NCBI GenBank assembly: GCA_047635375.1
Contig: JBLIKP010000061.1
Location: forward strand, 1-14,802
Length of the DNA: 14,802 bases
Direction of reading: 5' to 3'
Source: JBLIKP01 sp047635375
Lineage (GTDB): Bacteria; Bacteroidota; Bacteroidia; Sphingobacteriales; Sphingobacteriaceae
A program made the translations under genes and the position numbers. Below the pieces are notes generated by a model. It was not told where the DNA came from. It did not search any database and saw only the letters and a list, made by a program, of their open reading frames with translations. Every line of letters begins with the position of its first letter. Position 1 is the stretch's first letter. Shown piece after piece: positions 1 to 6,550 of this stretch.

Positions 1-713
1 TCTTTATTGGTTTGCTTTTCTCTTCCATAAGCTTTAACCACTCTTATTCCGGAAAATACCTCCTGCACAAAGCTGCTCAGATTGGAGAGCTGGCCTTGAA
101 TCAATTCGCTTTTTTTGTTAATTATATTGTTCACAAAATAAATTGTAATTGCCAAAAGGGGTAAGGGAGCTAGGCTGTAAAGGGTTAATTTTGGGTTGAC
201 AGATATCATCGCCGAAATGGCTAAAATGAAAAGTGTGGCTAGGTTGATGGTATACATAATGGCAGGGCCAATATACATGCGCACTCTACTCACGTCTTCG
301 GTGATGCGATTCATTAAATCTCCGGTGTTGTTTTTTCGATAAAAGGCAAGGGACAAATCCTGGTAGTGGGAGTAAATCTCGTTTTTTAAATCAAACTCAA
401 TGTATCTAGAGACCACTATTATCGTTTGCCTCATGAAAAACATGAAAACACCCTTTAAAATAGCCAGTAAAATCACAACGCCGCCAAAAAGAAGAAGGCC
501 TAATCCGAAAAGCTGAAACACCCCTGGCTGCAGTGCGGTTTGGTCATAGAGGTGATAAAGGAAAATATTTTCGCGGATTAAATTAAATGCATGCCGAATT
601 ATCTGGGCAGGGAAAATTCCAAAAACATTGGAGATAACCACAAAAAACATCCCTAATAAGAGCATTAGGCGATATTTGAAAAGGTATTTATTTAAATACT
701 TGAGAGATTTCAT
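1..713 (-). CDS. ABC exporter, fused permease/ATPase (N-terminal part)
   Basis: This is the first 237 codons of a type-I ABC exporter (MsbA/MdlB-like half transporter with the ATPase expected C-terminal). The ATG is at 713-711 and the reading frame is open to the left edge. Hydrophobic helices are visible at about residues 15-35, 65-92, 150-172 and 178-197. Between them lies the conserved intracellular stretch FYRKNNTGDLMNRITEDV (residues 124-141), with the TGDLMNR core typical of the ABC_membrane domain. The segment FSGIRVVKAYGRE (about 220-232) is also family-typical. The Walker A, signature and Walker B motifs would lie outside the window and cannot be checked. The gene is divergent from the leucine dehydrogenase gene across 117 bases. 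The substrate is unknown: lipid, drug and peptide export are all possible. The family assignment is strong; specific function is not inferred. Confidence 0.9.
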   Translation of the reverse strand, partial: MKSLKYLNKYLFKYRLMLLLGMFFVVISNVFGIFPAQIIRHAFNLIRENIFLYHLYDQTALQPGVFQLFGLGLLLFGGVVILLAILKGVFMFFMRQTIIVVSRYIEFDLKNEIYSHYQDLSLAFYRKNNTGDLMNRITEDVSRVRMYIGPAIMYTINLATLFILAISAMISVNPKLTLYSLAPLPLLAITIYFVNNIINKKSELIQGQLSNLSSFVQEVFSGIRVVKAYGREKQTNK

Positions 714-799
714 TTATTGGAAATTGGTACCCCTTTTTAAAGCTTGTTAATTTTTAATATTTGGGAGGGTGTAAATTAGCACGTTTATTATTAAAATTG

Positions 800-807
800 C
801 ACCTTTG
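800..807 (+). promoter_or_regulatory. Putative Bacteroidota -7 box for leucine dehydrogenase
   Basis: The octamer cACCTTTG matches the Bacteroidota TAnnTTTG -7 consensus at 5 of its 6 fixed positions. It lies 23 bases before the ATG at 831, giving an expected start site near 812-814 and a leader of about 18 nt. A clear TTG -33 box is not seen at the right distance (TTAG at 775-778 is the nearest). This is inferred from consensus only. Confidence 0.4.
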
Positions 808-830
808 CAAAATAAGTAAATAGTTGATTT

Positions 831-1928
831 ATGAGAGAATCTATTTCAAAGCCAATGGACACAGTAAGCCAAATTTTCGATCAGTTTCAGAACATGGGAC
901 ATAAGGAAATTGTTTTCTGCAATGACCCTGCAACCGGATTAAAAGCAATAATAGCAATTCATGATACAACTTTGGGTCCTGCCCTAGGCGGAACAAGATT
1001 TTACAACTATACTAACGAACAGGAGGCATTGCAGGATGTTTTAAGACTTTCAAAGGGAATGACTTATAAAGCTGCAATTTCAGGATTAAATCTTGGTGGA
1101 GGAAAGGCCGTAATTATTGGTGATCCAAGCCAGATAAAATCTGAAGCGCTAGTTCGTCGATTCGGCAAATTCGTAAATACCCTTTCAGGAAATTATATAA
1201 CCGCGAAAGATGTGGGTACCCTTACTCAGGATATGGTTTACATCAGCATGGAAACAAAACATGTTGTTGGATTACCACAATCAATGGGTGGAGGTGGAGA
1301 CCCATCACCATTAACCGCTTATGGTGTTTATATGGGGATGAAAGCTTGTGCACGTGAAGTATATGGAACAGACAACCTTGCTGGCAAGAAAGTTGCAGTT
1401 CAAGGAGCTGGCGCTGTTGGTGAGCATCTTATAAAATACCTAAGAAACGAAAATGCAACGATTTTCGTTACCGATATTAATAGGGAAAGGTTGGGCCATG
1501 TGTCGGCGCATTATGAGGCTAAAGTCATTGATGGAAAAGGTTTTTATGATTTGGATATGGATATTTACGCTCCTTGTGCCTTGGGCGCTACAATAAACGA
1601 CGATACCATTAAAAAGCTTAAGTGTCAAATTATTGCCGGTGCTGCAAACAATCAATTAGCCGATGAGGTTAAACACGGAAAGGCAGTGGTGGATAGTGGA
1701 ATTCTTTACGCTCCAGATTTCCTAATTAATGCCGGTGGATTAATCAATTCATACGCTGAGCTTGTTGGATATAACAACCAACGTGCAATGCAAGCAACAG
1801 AAATGATTTATCAGGTTACTCAATCGATTATTGAGAAATCTAAAAATGAGAATATTACAACTACTTCGGCGGCTAATAAAATCGCTGAAGAAAGAATAGA
1901 GGCTGCAAAGGCGCTTCGTGCTTATTAA
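831..1928 (+). CDS. ldh: Leucine dehydrogenase (Glu/Leu/Phe/Val family)
   Basis: NAD-dependent oxidative deaminase of branched-chain amino acids (L-leucine to 4-methyl-2-oxopentanoate plus ammonia), cytoplasmic. Its 365 residues fit the family. The substrate domain shows GGTRF (53-57) and MTYKAAISGLNLGGGK (77-92), whose lysines K80 and K92 match the substrate-binding and catalytic lysines of Bacillus LeuDH. TAKDVGT (125-130) carries the conserved aspartate D127. The Rossmann dinucleotide motif is VQGAGAVGEH with G192, G194 and G197. An in-frame ATG at codon 9 (855) is an alternative start. The ATG at 831 is kept because a promoter-like box lies just upstream of it. The gene precedes nusB by 42 bases, a frequent arrangement in flavobacteria as far as I recall. 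Phenylalanine or valine preference cannot be excluded from sequence alone. Confidence 0.93.
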   Translation: MRESISKPMDTVSQIFDQFQNMGHKEIVFCNDPATGLKAIIAIHDTTLGPALGGTRFYNYTNEQEALQDVLRLSKGMTYKAAISGLNLGGGKAVIIGDPSQIKSEALVRRFGKFVNTLSGNYITAKDVGTLTQDMVYISMETKHVVGLPQSMGGGGDPSPLTAYGVYMGMKACAREVYGTDNLAGKKVAVQGAGAVGEHLIKYLRNENATIFVTDINRERLGHVSAHYEAKVIDGKGFYDLDMDIYAPCALGATINDDTIKKLKCQIIAGAANNQLADEVKHGKAVVDSGILYAPDFLINAGGLINSYAELVGYNNQRAMQATEMIYQVTQSIIEKSKNENITTTSAANKIAEERIEAAKALRAY

Positions 1929-1970
1929 TTTTTTTTATACTCCCTAAGGGAAAACAAGTTCTTAAATATA

Positions 1971-2918
1971 ATGCTTAATAGACGGCAATTACGTGTTAGG
2001 GTACTGCATATGCTATATGCCTACCAAAACGATGGGGAAGACACAAACCTAAAACTGTGGAAGAAAAAACTTCACGGTATGGTGGATACAGTAGAGAAGG
2101 AATTCTACTTTATCGCTTACATAATTTCTCAATTAAGTTTGCTTGAAGAAGCTGATGTTAAGCAACGCGCTGATAAGTGGGTGCCTACTGAGGAAGATAA
2201 AAGGGCTATCGCTAAAATGGCGGAAAACCCCTTTATCAAAGTACTTCAGGAAAGTTCTGATTTGGCCTACCATGTGAAGAAGCACAAACTTGCTCATCAT
2301 GAGGACGCTTCGGTTGTGAGATCGATTTTTAGAGAGGTAAAGAAATCTTCGCATTACCGCGAATATCTTGCTTCTGAAAACGACCCGCAAAAGGATAGGA
2401 AATTTTTAGTGGCTGTATTTAACCACTACATCCTTCCTAATGAATTATTTCAGCAACATTTCGAAGAGATATTCATTACATGGCCAGTTGATGAGGAAAC
2501 TGTAGAAGTTTTGGTAAACAAGTTTTTAAAGAACTTTCCTTACCAAGTTGAAACTCCTCCAGATTTATATCAATATCCGCCAAGCTGGGATGAGGATATG
2601 AAATTTATGGAACAGCTTTTTGAGGTTACCCTTAAAAGTGGTGATGAATTTTCTGACTTTGTGGCCAACAAATCAAAGAACTGGGATGTTGAGCGTCTTG
2701 CTGTTTTGGATAATATTATCCTAAAAATGGCAATCAGTGAATTCCTTTATTTTGAAAGTATCCCTGTTAAAGTTTCGTTAAACGAATACATTGATATTTC
2801 GAAAAACTTCAGCACACCAAAATCAAAGAAATTTGTAAACGGTGTTCTGGATAAAATCCTTAAATCATTTAAGGAGGAAGGAAAGATTAAAAAAACGGGA
2901 AGAGGCTTACAAGAGTAG
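1971..2918 (+). CDS. nusB: Transcription antitermination factor NusB, extended Bacteroidota form
   Basis: NusB binds boxA RNA with NusE (S10) in antitermination complexes on rRNA operons. At 315 residues this is more than twice the usual 130-150. The canonical NusB helical domain is the C-terminal third: roughly residues 205-305 with the family-typical run DVERLAVLDNIILKMAISEF, then SIPVKVSLNEYIDISKNFST and KSKKFVNGVLDKI. The N-terminus MLNRRQLRVRVLHMLYAY also resembles a NusB first helix. The middle (about 30-200) is charged, helical-looking and unassigned. The start ATG at 1971 gives the expected N-terminus; no clear Shine-Dalgarno site is present. It is followed after 18 bases by the IDH gene, so the two are probably co-transcribed. 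Recognition rests on the C-terminal motifs and on knowledge that Bacteroidota NusB proteins are long. Confidence 0.9.
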   Translation: MLNRRQLRVRVLHMLYAYQNDGEDTNLKLWKKKLHGMVDTVEKEFYFIAYIISQLSLLEEADVKQRADKWVPTEEDKRAIAKMAENPFIKVLQESSDLAYHVKKHKLAHHEDASVVRSIFREVKKSSHYREYLASENDPQKDRKFLVAVFNHYILPNELFQQHFEEIFITWPVDEETVEVLVNKFLKNFPYQVETPPDLYQYPPSWDEDMKFMEQLFEVTLKSGDEFSDFVANKSKNWDVERLAVLDNIILKMAISEFLYFESIPVKVSLNEYIDISKNFSTPKSKKFVNGVLDKILKSFKEEGKIKKTGRGLQE

Positions 2919-2936
2919 CTTCCAAAAAAAAATTAA

Positions 2937-3944
2937 ATGAGTAATAAAGTTACATTGATTCCAGGTGATGGAATTGGACCAGAAATAGTAAAATCAGTAA
3001 AAACCGTAATTGAAGCACTCGATGTAGATATTCAATGGGAGGAGCATAACGCGGGGATAATAACATTTGAGGAGTCAGGAGAATTAATTCCAAAGGCTTT
3101 AATAGAGTCTGTTAAGACTAATAAAATCGCTTTAAAAGGCCCTATTACTACGCCAATCGGCAAGGGTTTTAAGAGTGTTAATGTTCAGCTTAGGCAGATG
3201 TTTGATCTGTACGCAAACGTACGTCCATCATTGTCTATTGAAGGGGTGAAGACACCTTTTGACGATGTGGATTTGATCATCTTCCGCGAAAACACTGAAG
3301 GATTATACTCTGGTCTTGAGCTTTGGGATGAGGCTAATCAAATTGCCGATGCTGTAGCGAGAGTTACAAGGGCTGGTGCTGAGCACCTTATTCGTTTTGC
3401 TTTTGAATATGCGCGTAAGCATGGTAGAAAGAAAGTTACAATTGTCCATAAGGCTAATATCCTTAAAATCACCTCCGGTCTATTCTTAAATATTGGTAGA
3501 GAAATCGCAGTAGAATACCCTGATATCGAGTGTGACGATAAGATAATCGACAACATGTGTATGCAGCTGGTAAGGAATCCAGAAGATTTCGATTGTATTG
3601 TAACCACGAACCTTTTCGGAGATATTTTATCTGATTTATGTGCCGGATTAGTAGGTGGATTAGGAGTTGTTCCTGGTGCGAATATAGGTGAAGAAATTGC
3701 TATATTTGAAGCCGTTCATGGATCTGCCCCTGATATTGCTGGAAAGGGCATCGCCAATCCAACAGCATTAATGCAGTCGGCGATAATGATGTTAAGGCAT
3801 ATGGAATATAATGTTCAAGCCGATAAATTAGAAAAAGCTTTATTGACAACCCTAGCTAACCCTGAAACTAGAACAGGTGATCTGGGTGGGTCTCTAAATA
3901 CTCAACAATTCACAAATTGTATTATTGAAAACTTAAACAATTAG
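2937..3944 (+). CDS. NAD-dependent isocitrate dehydrogenase
   Basis: TCA-cycle enzyme, oxidative decarboxylation of isocitrate to 2-oxoglutarate. The 335-residue beta-decarboxylating dehydrogenase starts with IPGDGIGPEI (8-17). The isocitrate-binding residues are all present by alignment to E. coli Icd: S80, N82, R86, R96, R117 and Y124 (in RENTEGLYSG). Catalytic K172 is in VHKANILK, and the Mg/Mn ligands are D205, D229 and D233. The cofactor loop HGSAPDIAGKG carries D265-I266 where NADP enzymes have Lys-Tyr, which indicates NAD use. S80/N82 together argue against isopropylmalate dehydrogenase; homoisocitrate dehydrogenase is a less likely alternative. The length matches short bacterial/mitochondrial-type NAD-IDHs rather than the E. 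coli 416-residue NADP type. It is tightly placed between nusB (18 bases) and the DUF1573 lipoprotein (5 bases). Confidence 0.9.
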   Translation: MSNKVTLIPGDGIGPEIVKSVKTVIEALDVDIQWEEHNAGIITFEESGELIPKALIESVKTNKIALKGPITTPIGKGFKSVNVQLRQMFDLYANVRPSLSIEGVKTPFDDVDLIIFRENTEGLYSGLELWDEANQIADAVARVTRAGAEHLIRFAFEYARKHGRKKVTIVHKANILKITSGLFLNIGREIAVEYPDIECDDKIIDNMCMQLVRNPEDFDCIVTTNLFGDILSDLCAGLVGGLGVVPGANIGEEIAIFEAVHGSAPDIAGKGIANPTALMQSAIMMLRHMEYNVQADKLEKALLTTLANPETRTGDLGGSLNTQQFTNCIIENLNN

Positions 3945-3949
3945 TCAAC

Positions 3950-4420
3950 ATGAAAATGATTTTAAAATTTGTTCCGGTACTTCTAGCAATAGCGTTAGTT
4001 TCTTGCCAGAGTGAGTCGGCTTCTGAGAAAGCAGCAAAGCAACTTTCTCCAGAAATGGTTGAAAACGAAGCTACGGCTGATAATCCTTCGGCGATTACCT
4101 CAGGAAGTCCAGCATTTGATTTCGCTAGTGAAACTTTTGAATTTGGAAAAATCACCCAAGGTGAAAGCGTAAGCTTTTCTTTCAAATTTAAAAACACAGG
4201 AGATTCTCCATTAGTGATTTCAAGCGCAAATGGTTCTTGTGGATGTACCGTTCCAACTTGGCCTAAGGAGCCTATCGCTCCAGGAAAAGAAGGAGTTATC
4301 GAGGTTACTTTCAACAGTGAAGGTAAAATGGGAGTTCAAAACAAAACAGTTACGCTTGTAGCTAACACTACCCCAAACACAAAAGTGCTTTATTTAAGAG
4401 GAGAAATTTTAGCTCCCTAA
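3950..4420 (+). CDS. DUF1573 lipoprotein
   Basis: A 156-residue envelope protein of unknown biochemical role. The N-terminus is a lipoprotein signal peptide (hydrophobic 4-17) with lipobox LVSC, so C19 is the predicted lipidated residue. A low-complexity Ser/Ala/Glu linker follows to about residue 53. The rest is the DUF1573 immunoglobulin-like domain (about 54-156), with its hallmark GSCGCTVPTWPKEPIAPG segment and the terminal LYLRGEI strand. It begins 5 bases after IDH and is followed 17 bases later by yajC; the DUF1573-yajC pair is a recurrent Bacteroidota arrangement. The link suggests an envelope or secretion-related role, but this is inference. Domain assignment is firm; function is not known. 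Confidence 0.9.
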   Translation: MKMILKFVPVLLAIALVSCQSESASEKAAKQLSPEMVENEATADNPSAITSGSPAFDFASETFEFGKITQGESVSFSFKFKNTGDSPLVISSANGSCGCTVPTWPKEPIAPGKEGVIEVTFNSEGKMGVQNKTVTLVANTTPNTKVLYLRGEILAP

Positions 4421-4437
4421 TTTTTAAAAAAAGAAAT

Positions 4438-4758
4438 ATGCTATTTAACTCAATATTTTTAATGGGCGGCGACGCAAGTCAAGGTTCAGATAATCCTTTA
4501 ATGTCAATGCTTCCAATTATTTTAATTGGAGCTGTGATGTATTTCTTCATGATTCGTCCTCAAGTAAAAAAGTCGAAAGATCAAAAAAAATATATTGCCG
4601 AAATCAAAAAAGGTGACGACATAATTACCATTGGCGGAATCCACGGTAAAATCGCTGATGTAAAAGAAGATTCTTTCATCATCGAAGTTGAAAACAATGT
4701 AAGATTGAAAATTAATAAGGCATCTGTTTCTTTAGACGGAGCCACGATTGCTAAATAA
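4438..4758 (+). CDS. yajC: Preprotein translocase subunit YajC
   Basis: Accessory subunit of the Sec translocon (SecDF-YajC subcomplex) in the inner membrane. At 106 residues it has the normal family length. A short N-terminal tail is followed by one transmembrane helix at about 21-38, then the family motif IRPQ (39-42) with a lysine-rich segment, and a small cytoplasmic beta domain containing GDDIITIGGIHGKI and ENNVRLKINKASV. The last gene before a strong intrinsic terminator, it closes the block nusB-IDH-DUF1573-yajC. The start ATG at 4438 has only an A-rich leader. Confidence 0.93.
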   Translation: MLFNSIFLMGGDASQGSDNPLMSMLPIILIGAVMYFFMIRPQVKKSKDQKKYIAEIKKGDDIITIGGIHGKIADVKEDSFIIEVENNVRLKINKASVSLDGATIAK

Positions 4759-4773
4759 TCGAATAAAAACTAA

Positions 4774-4781
4774 TATTTTTG
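4774..4781 (+). promoter_or_regulatory. Putative -7 box for the ybbR-coaE group, overlapping the yajC terminator region
   Basis: TATTTTTG is an exact match to TAnnTTTG. A TTG at 4748-4750 lies 23 bases upstream, at the long end of the reported spacing for Flavobacterium promoters. Transcription would begin near 4786, inside the left arm of the hairpin, leaving a leader of about 35 nt before the ATG at 4822. AT-rich sequence makes a chance match possible. Confidence 0.35.
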
Positions 4782-4812
4782 GGCTGCTTTATGTGAATAA
4801 AGCAGCCTTTTT
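4782..4812 (+). terminator. Rho-independent terminator after yajC
   Basis: An uninterrupted 11-bp stem, GGCTGCTTTAT (4782-4792) with ATAAAGCAGCC (4797-4807), has a GTGA loop and a run of five T at 4808-4812. It sits 24 bases after the yajC stop and ends only 9 bases before the next start codon. Confidence 0.9.
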
Positions 4813-4821
4813 AATTTGCCG

Positions 4822-5766
4822 ATGATAACAACCAATACAGCGCCAAAGCCCAATTTAACACGCAAGAATGCCGTGGTGTTTGTATTGTGCCTTGTGGTTG
4901 CGATTTTCTTTTGGGGCATTACATCGCTTTCCTATACCTTCAATACTGAGGTTCAAATAAACATCAATCCTTCAGGGCTCCCCGTAAATAAATCGGTTGA
5001 CGCAAGCTTTCCTAGCACGGTAAGAGCAATCATTGAAATAACAGGTTGGAATTACTTAAGTATGGGGGAAAGCGGACTAAATGAAACGGTGGATATCAAT
5101 CTACGGAATTCGTTTGACGGACAAAGTATTAATTTAAAAGACAAGCTTCAGCAAGGATCAACCGGCAGTTCTCCCTTTAAAATCCTTTCAGTAATACCTG
5201 AAAATTTTAAACTTCATCTTATTCCCACTAAAGGAAAATTCGTTAAAATAAAAAGCGGACCATCTATCCCGTTGGAAAAAGGGTTTGGACTAACGTCCGA
5301 AATAAAATTTGATCCAGATAGTGTGTGGGTTACGGCCCCTGAAAAAATATTGGACGGTCTTGATGAAATCAGTATAGATTTAAGCGGAGTAAAGCCATTC
5401 AATTCAGATGTGGATGATTTATTCCCGATCGAAAAAATCAAAGGTGAGGAAGTTAAAATAACCCCTGAATTTACCACTGTAAGCGCGAGGGTGGGTAAAG
5501 TCACCCAAAAATCAATACAGGTTGAAATAACACCTTTAAATCCGCCTGGGAAGGCCGTTCAATTACTTCCTGAGATGGTGATGGTGAACTTTTCGGTGCC
5601 CTTTGATAGGTACGAGAAAATTAACGCCGATAGCTTTATCCTAGTGGTAGATTTTACCAACTTTGAGGGTTTGGAATCTTTGGAAGTCCAAACGATAAAG
5701 CAACCAAGCTTTATTTCAGGTTTAAGAATTACTCCCCCCTTTGTGAATTATATTATTCGAAAATGA
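4822..5766 (+). CDS. YbbR-like domain envelope protein
   Basis: A 314-residue protein with a short cytoplasmic N-terminus, one transmembrane helix at about residues 17-36 (rich in V, L, I, F, ending near WG) and a long extracytoplasmic beta-rich region with YbbR-like repeats. Typical strand patterns such as VWVTAPEKILDGLDEI and VEITPLNPPGKAVQLLP are visible. I choose the ATG at 4822; an in-frame TTG two codons earlier (4816) is possible but closer to the terminator. In Firmicutes the YbbR protein CdaR modulates the diadenylate cyclase CdaA. Whether this holds in Bacteroidota is not shown here. The stop overlaps the coaE start as ATGA (5763-5766), so translation is probably coupled; ybbR-coaE adjacency is common in the phylum. 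Confidence 0.82.
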   Translation: MITTNTAPKPNLTRKNAVVFVLCLVVAIFFWGITSLSYTFNTEVQININPSGLPVNKSVDASFPSTVRAIIEITGWNYLSMGESGLNETVDINLRNSFDGQSINLKDKLQQGSTGSSPFKILSVIPENFKLHLIPTKGKFVKIKSGPSIPLEKGFGLTSEIKFDPDSVWVTAPEKILDGLDEISIDLSGVKPFNSDVDDLFPIEKIKGEEVKITPEFTTVSARVGKVTQKSIQVEITPLNPPGKAVQLLPEMVMVNFSVPFDRYEKINADSFILVVDFTNFEGLESLEVQTIKQPSFISGLRITPPFVNYIIRK

Positions 5767-6344
5767 GAAAGATTGGATTGACAGGAGGCATAGGTACTGG
5801 GAAAACCACGGTTGGAAAGATTTTCGCAGTGTTGGATGTCCCCGTTTATTCAGCAGATGACCGTGCTAAATGGCTAATGTCAAATGACGCAGTCGTTCGG
5901 GAGAATTTAATTAAAGAGTTTGGAGGAGAGGTGTTTAGCGATAATGGACTGAATCGTCCGTTTTTAGCCGAAATTGTTTTCTCAAACCCCAATAAATTAA
6001 AAGCGCTTAATTCCATTGTTCACCCTGCAGTAAGGAATGATTTTGAACTTTGGTGTGTTAACCAGAATTCTAGTTACGTACTAAAGGAAGCCGCCATCTT
6101 GTTTGAAGCTGGGCTAAACAAAAGTTTAGATCAAGTGATTTGTGTTTCCGCCGATGTAGAATCACGTATTTCAAGGGTAATTGGTCGTGACGGTGTGACT
6201 AAAGAGCAGGTGCTTGCGCGGATAAATAACCAAATGGACCTTTCTGAAATCGAAAAATCATCAGATTTTGTAATTCATAATAACCCCGGTGATTCGTTAA
6301 TTCCCCAAGTGATGGAGATTCACAACAAATTGAGAAATGGCTAA
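5763..6344 (+). CDS. coaE: Dephospho-CoA kinase
   Basis: Last step of CoA synthesis: ATP-dependent phosphorylation of the ribose 3'-hydroxyl of dephospho-CoA. It is 193 residues, normal for the family. The P-loop GGIGTGKTT spans residues 8-16. The catalytic-base region YSADDRA has D32 in the place of the conserved aspartate. HPAVR (about 86-90) and the LFEAG element follow in the usual order, and a lid-type region RVIGRDGVTKEQVLARI is present. Its start overlaps the ybbR stop by 4 bases and its end overlaps the next small gene by 8 bases, so the three genes form a compact translationally coupled unit. Confidence 0.95.
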   Translation: MRKIGLTGGIGTGKTTVGKIFAVLDVPVYSADDRAKWLMSNDAVVRENLIKEFGGEVFSDNGLNRPFLAEIVFSNPNKLKALNSIVHPAVRNDFELWCVNQNSSYVLKEAAILFEAGLNKSLDQVICVSADVESRISRVIGRDGVTKEQVLARINNQMDLSEIEKSSDFVIHNNPGDSLIPQVMEIHNKLRNG

Positions 6345-6498
6345 GCTGGAGAAAGAAGATTTTTACATTGATAGCTTAGGCCGATATGTTTTTACTGAAC
6401 ATTACCACCTTAAGCGCGGATTTTGCTGCAAAAACATTTGCAAACATTGCCCCTATGGGAACTCTGCCAAAGATAGGGAAGACGCAAAAAAGAAATAA
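6337..6498 (+). CDS. DUF5522 cysteine-cluster mini-protein
   Basis: A 53-residue ORF starting at ATG 6337, inside the end of coaE in another frame. It reads MAKLEKEDFYIDSLGRYVFT, then EHYHLKRGFCCKNICKHCPY and a charged, lysine-rich tail. The core RGFCCKNICKHCPYG (C30, C31, C35, C38) is the recognisable signature of the DUF5522 family, usually seen as RGxCCxxxCxHCPYG in small proteins. The four close cysteines and nearby histidines suggest binding of zinc or an iron-sulfur cluster; this is inference, as the family has no function that I know of. Overlap with coaE by 8 bases, absence of its own promoter and the terminator beginning at its stop codon argue that it is the last gene of the ybbR-coaE unit. 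Confidence 0.85.
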   Translation: MAKLEKEDFYIDSLGRYVFTEHYHLKRGFCCKNICKHCPYGNSAKDREDAKKK

Positions 6499-6530
6499 AA
6501 AAAGCCATTCCGAAATCGGAATGGCTTTTT
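6499..6530. terminator. Bidirectional terminator between convergent genes
   Basis: The perfect stem GCCATTCCG (6504-6512) with CGGAATGGC (6517-6525) has loop AAAT, and is flanked by A5 on the left (6499-6503) and T5 on the right (6526-6530). It can act as an intrinsic terminator in both directions: for DUF5522 (+), and for the PKD protein (-) whose stop lies at 6551. Confidence 0.9.
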
Positions 6531-6550
6531 ACTTTTATTAAAGCGGACTA

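Noticed and set aside
1941..1951. Palindrome TCCCTAAGGGA between leucine dehydrogenase and nusB
   Set aside because: Five-bp arms around a single base cannot form a terminator hairpin, and no operator of this form is known to me.
2937..3944. Reading the decarboxylating dehydrogenase as 3-isopropylmalate dehydrogenase
   Set aside because: The substrate loop has S80 and N82 and the RENTEGLYSG motif of isocitrate-type enzymes, and no leuA/C/D genes are nearby.
3922..4314. 130-codon minus-strand frame opposite the end of IDH and DUF1573
   Set aside because: Fully overlaps two recognised genes on the other strand and shows no recognisable motif.
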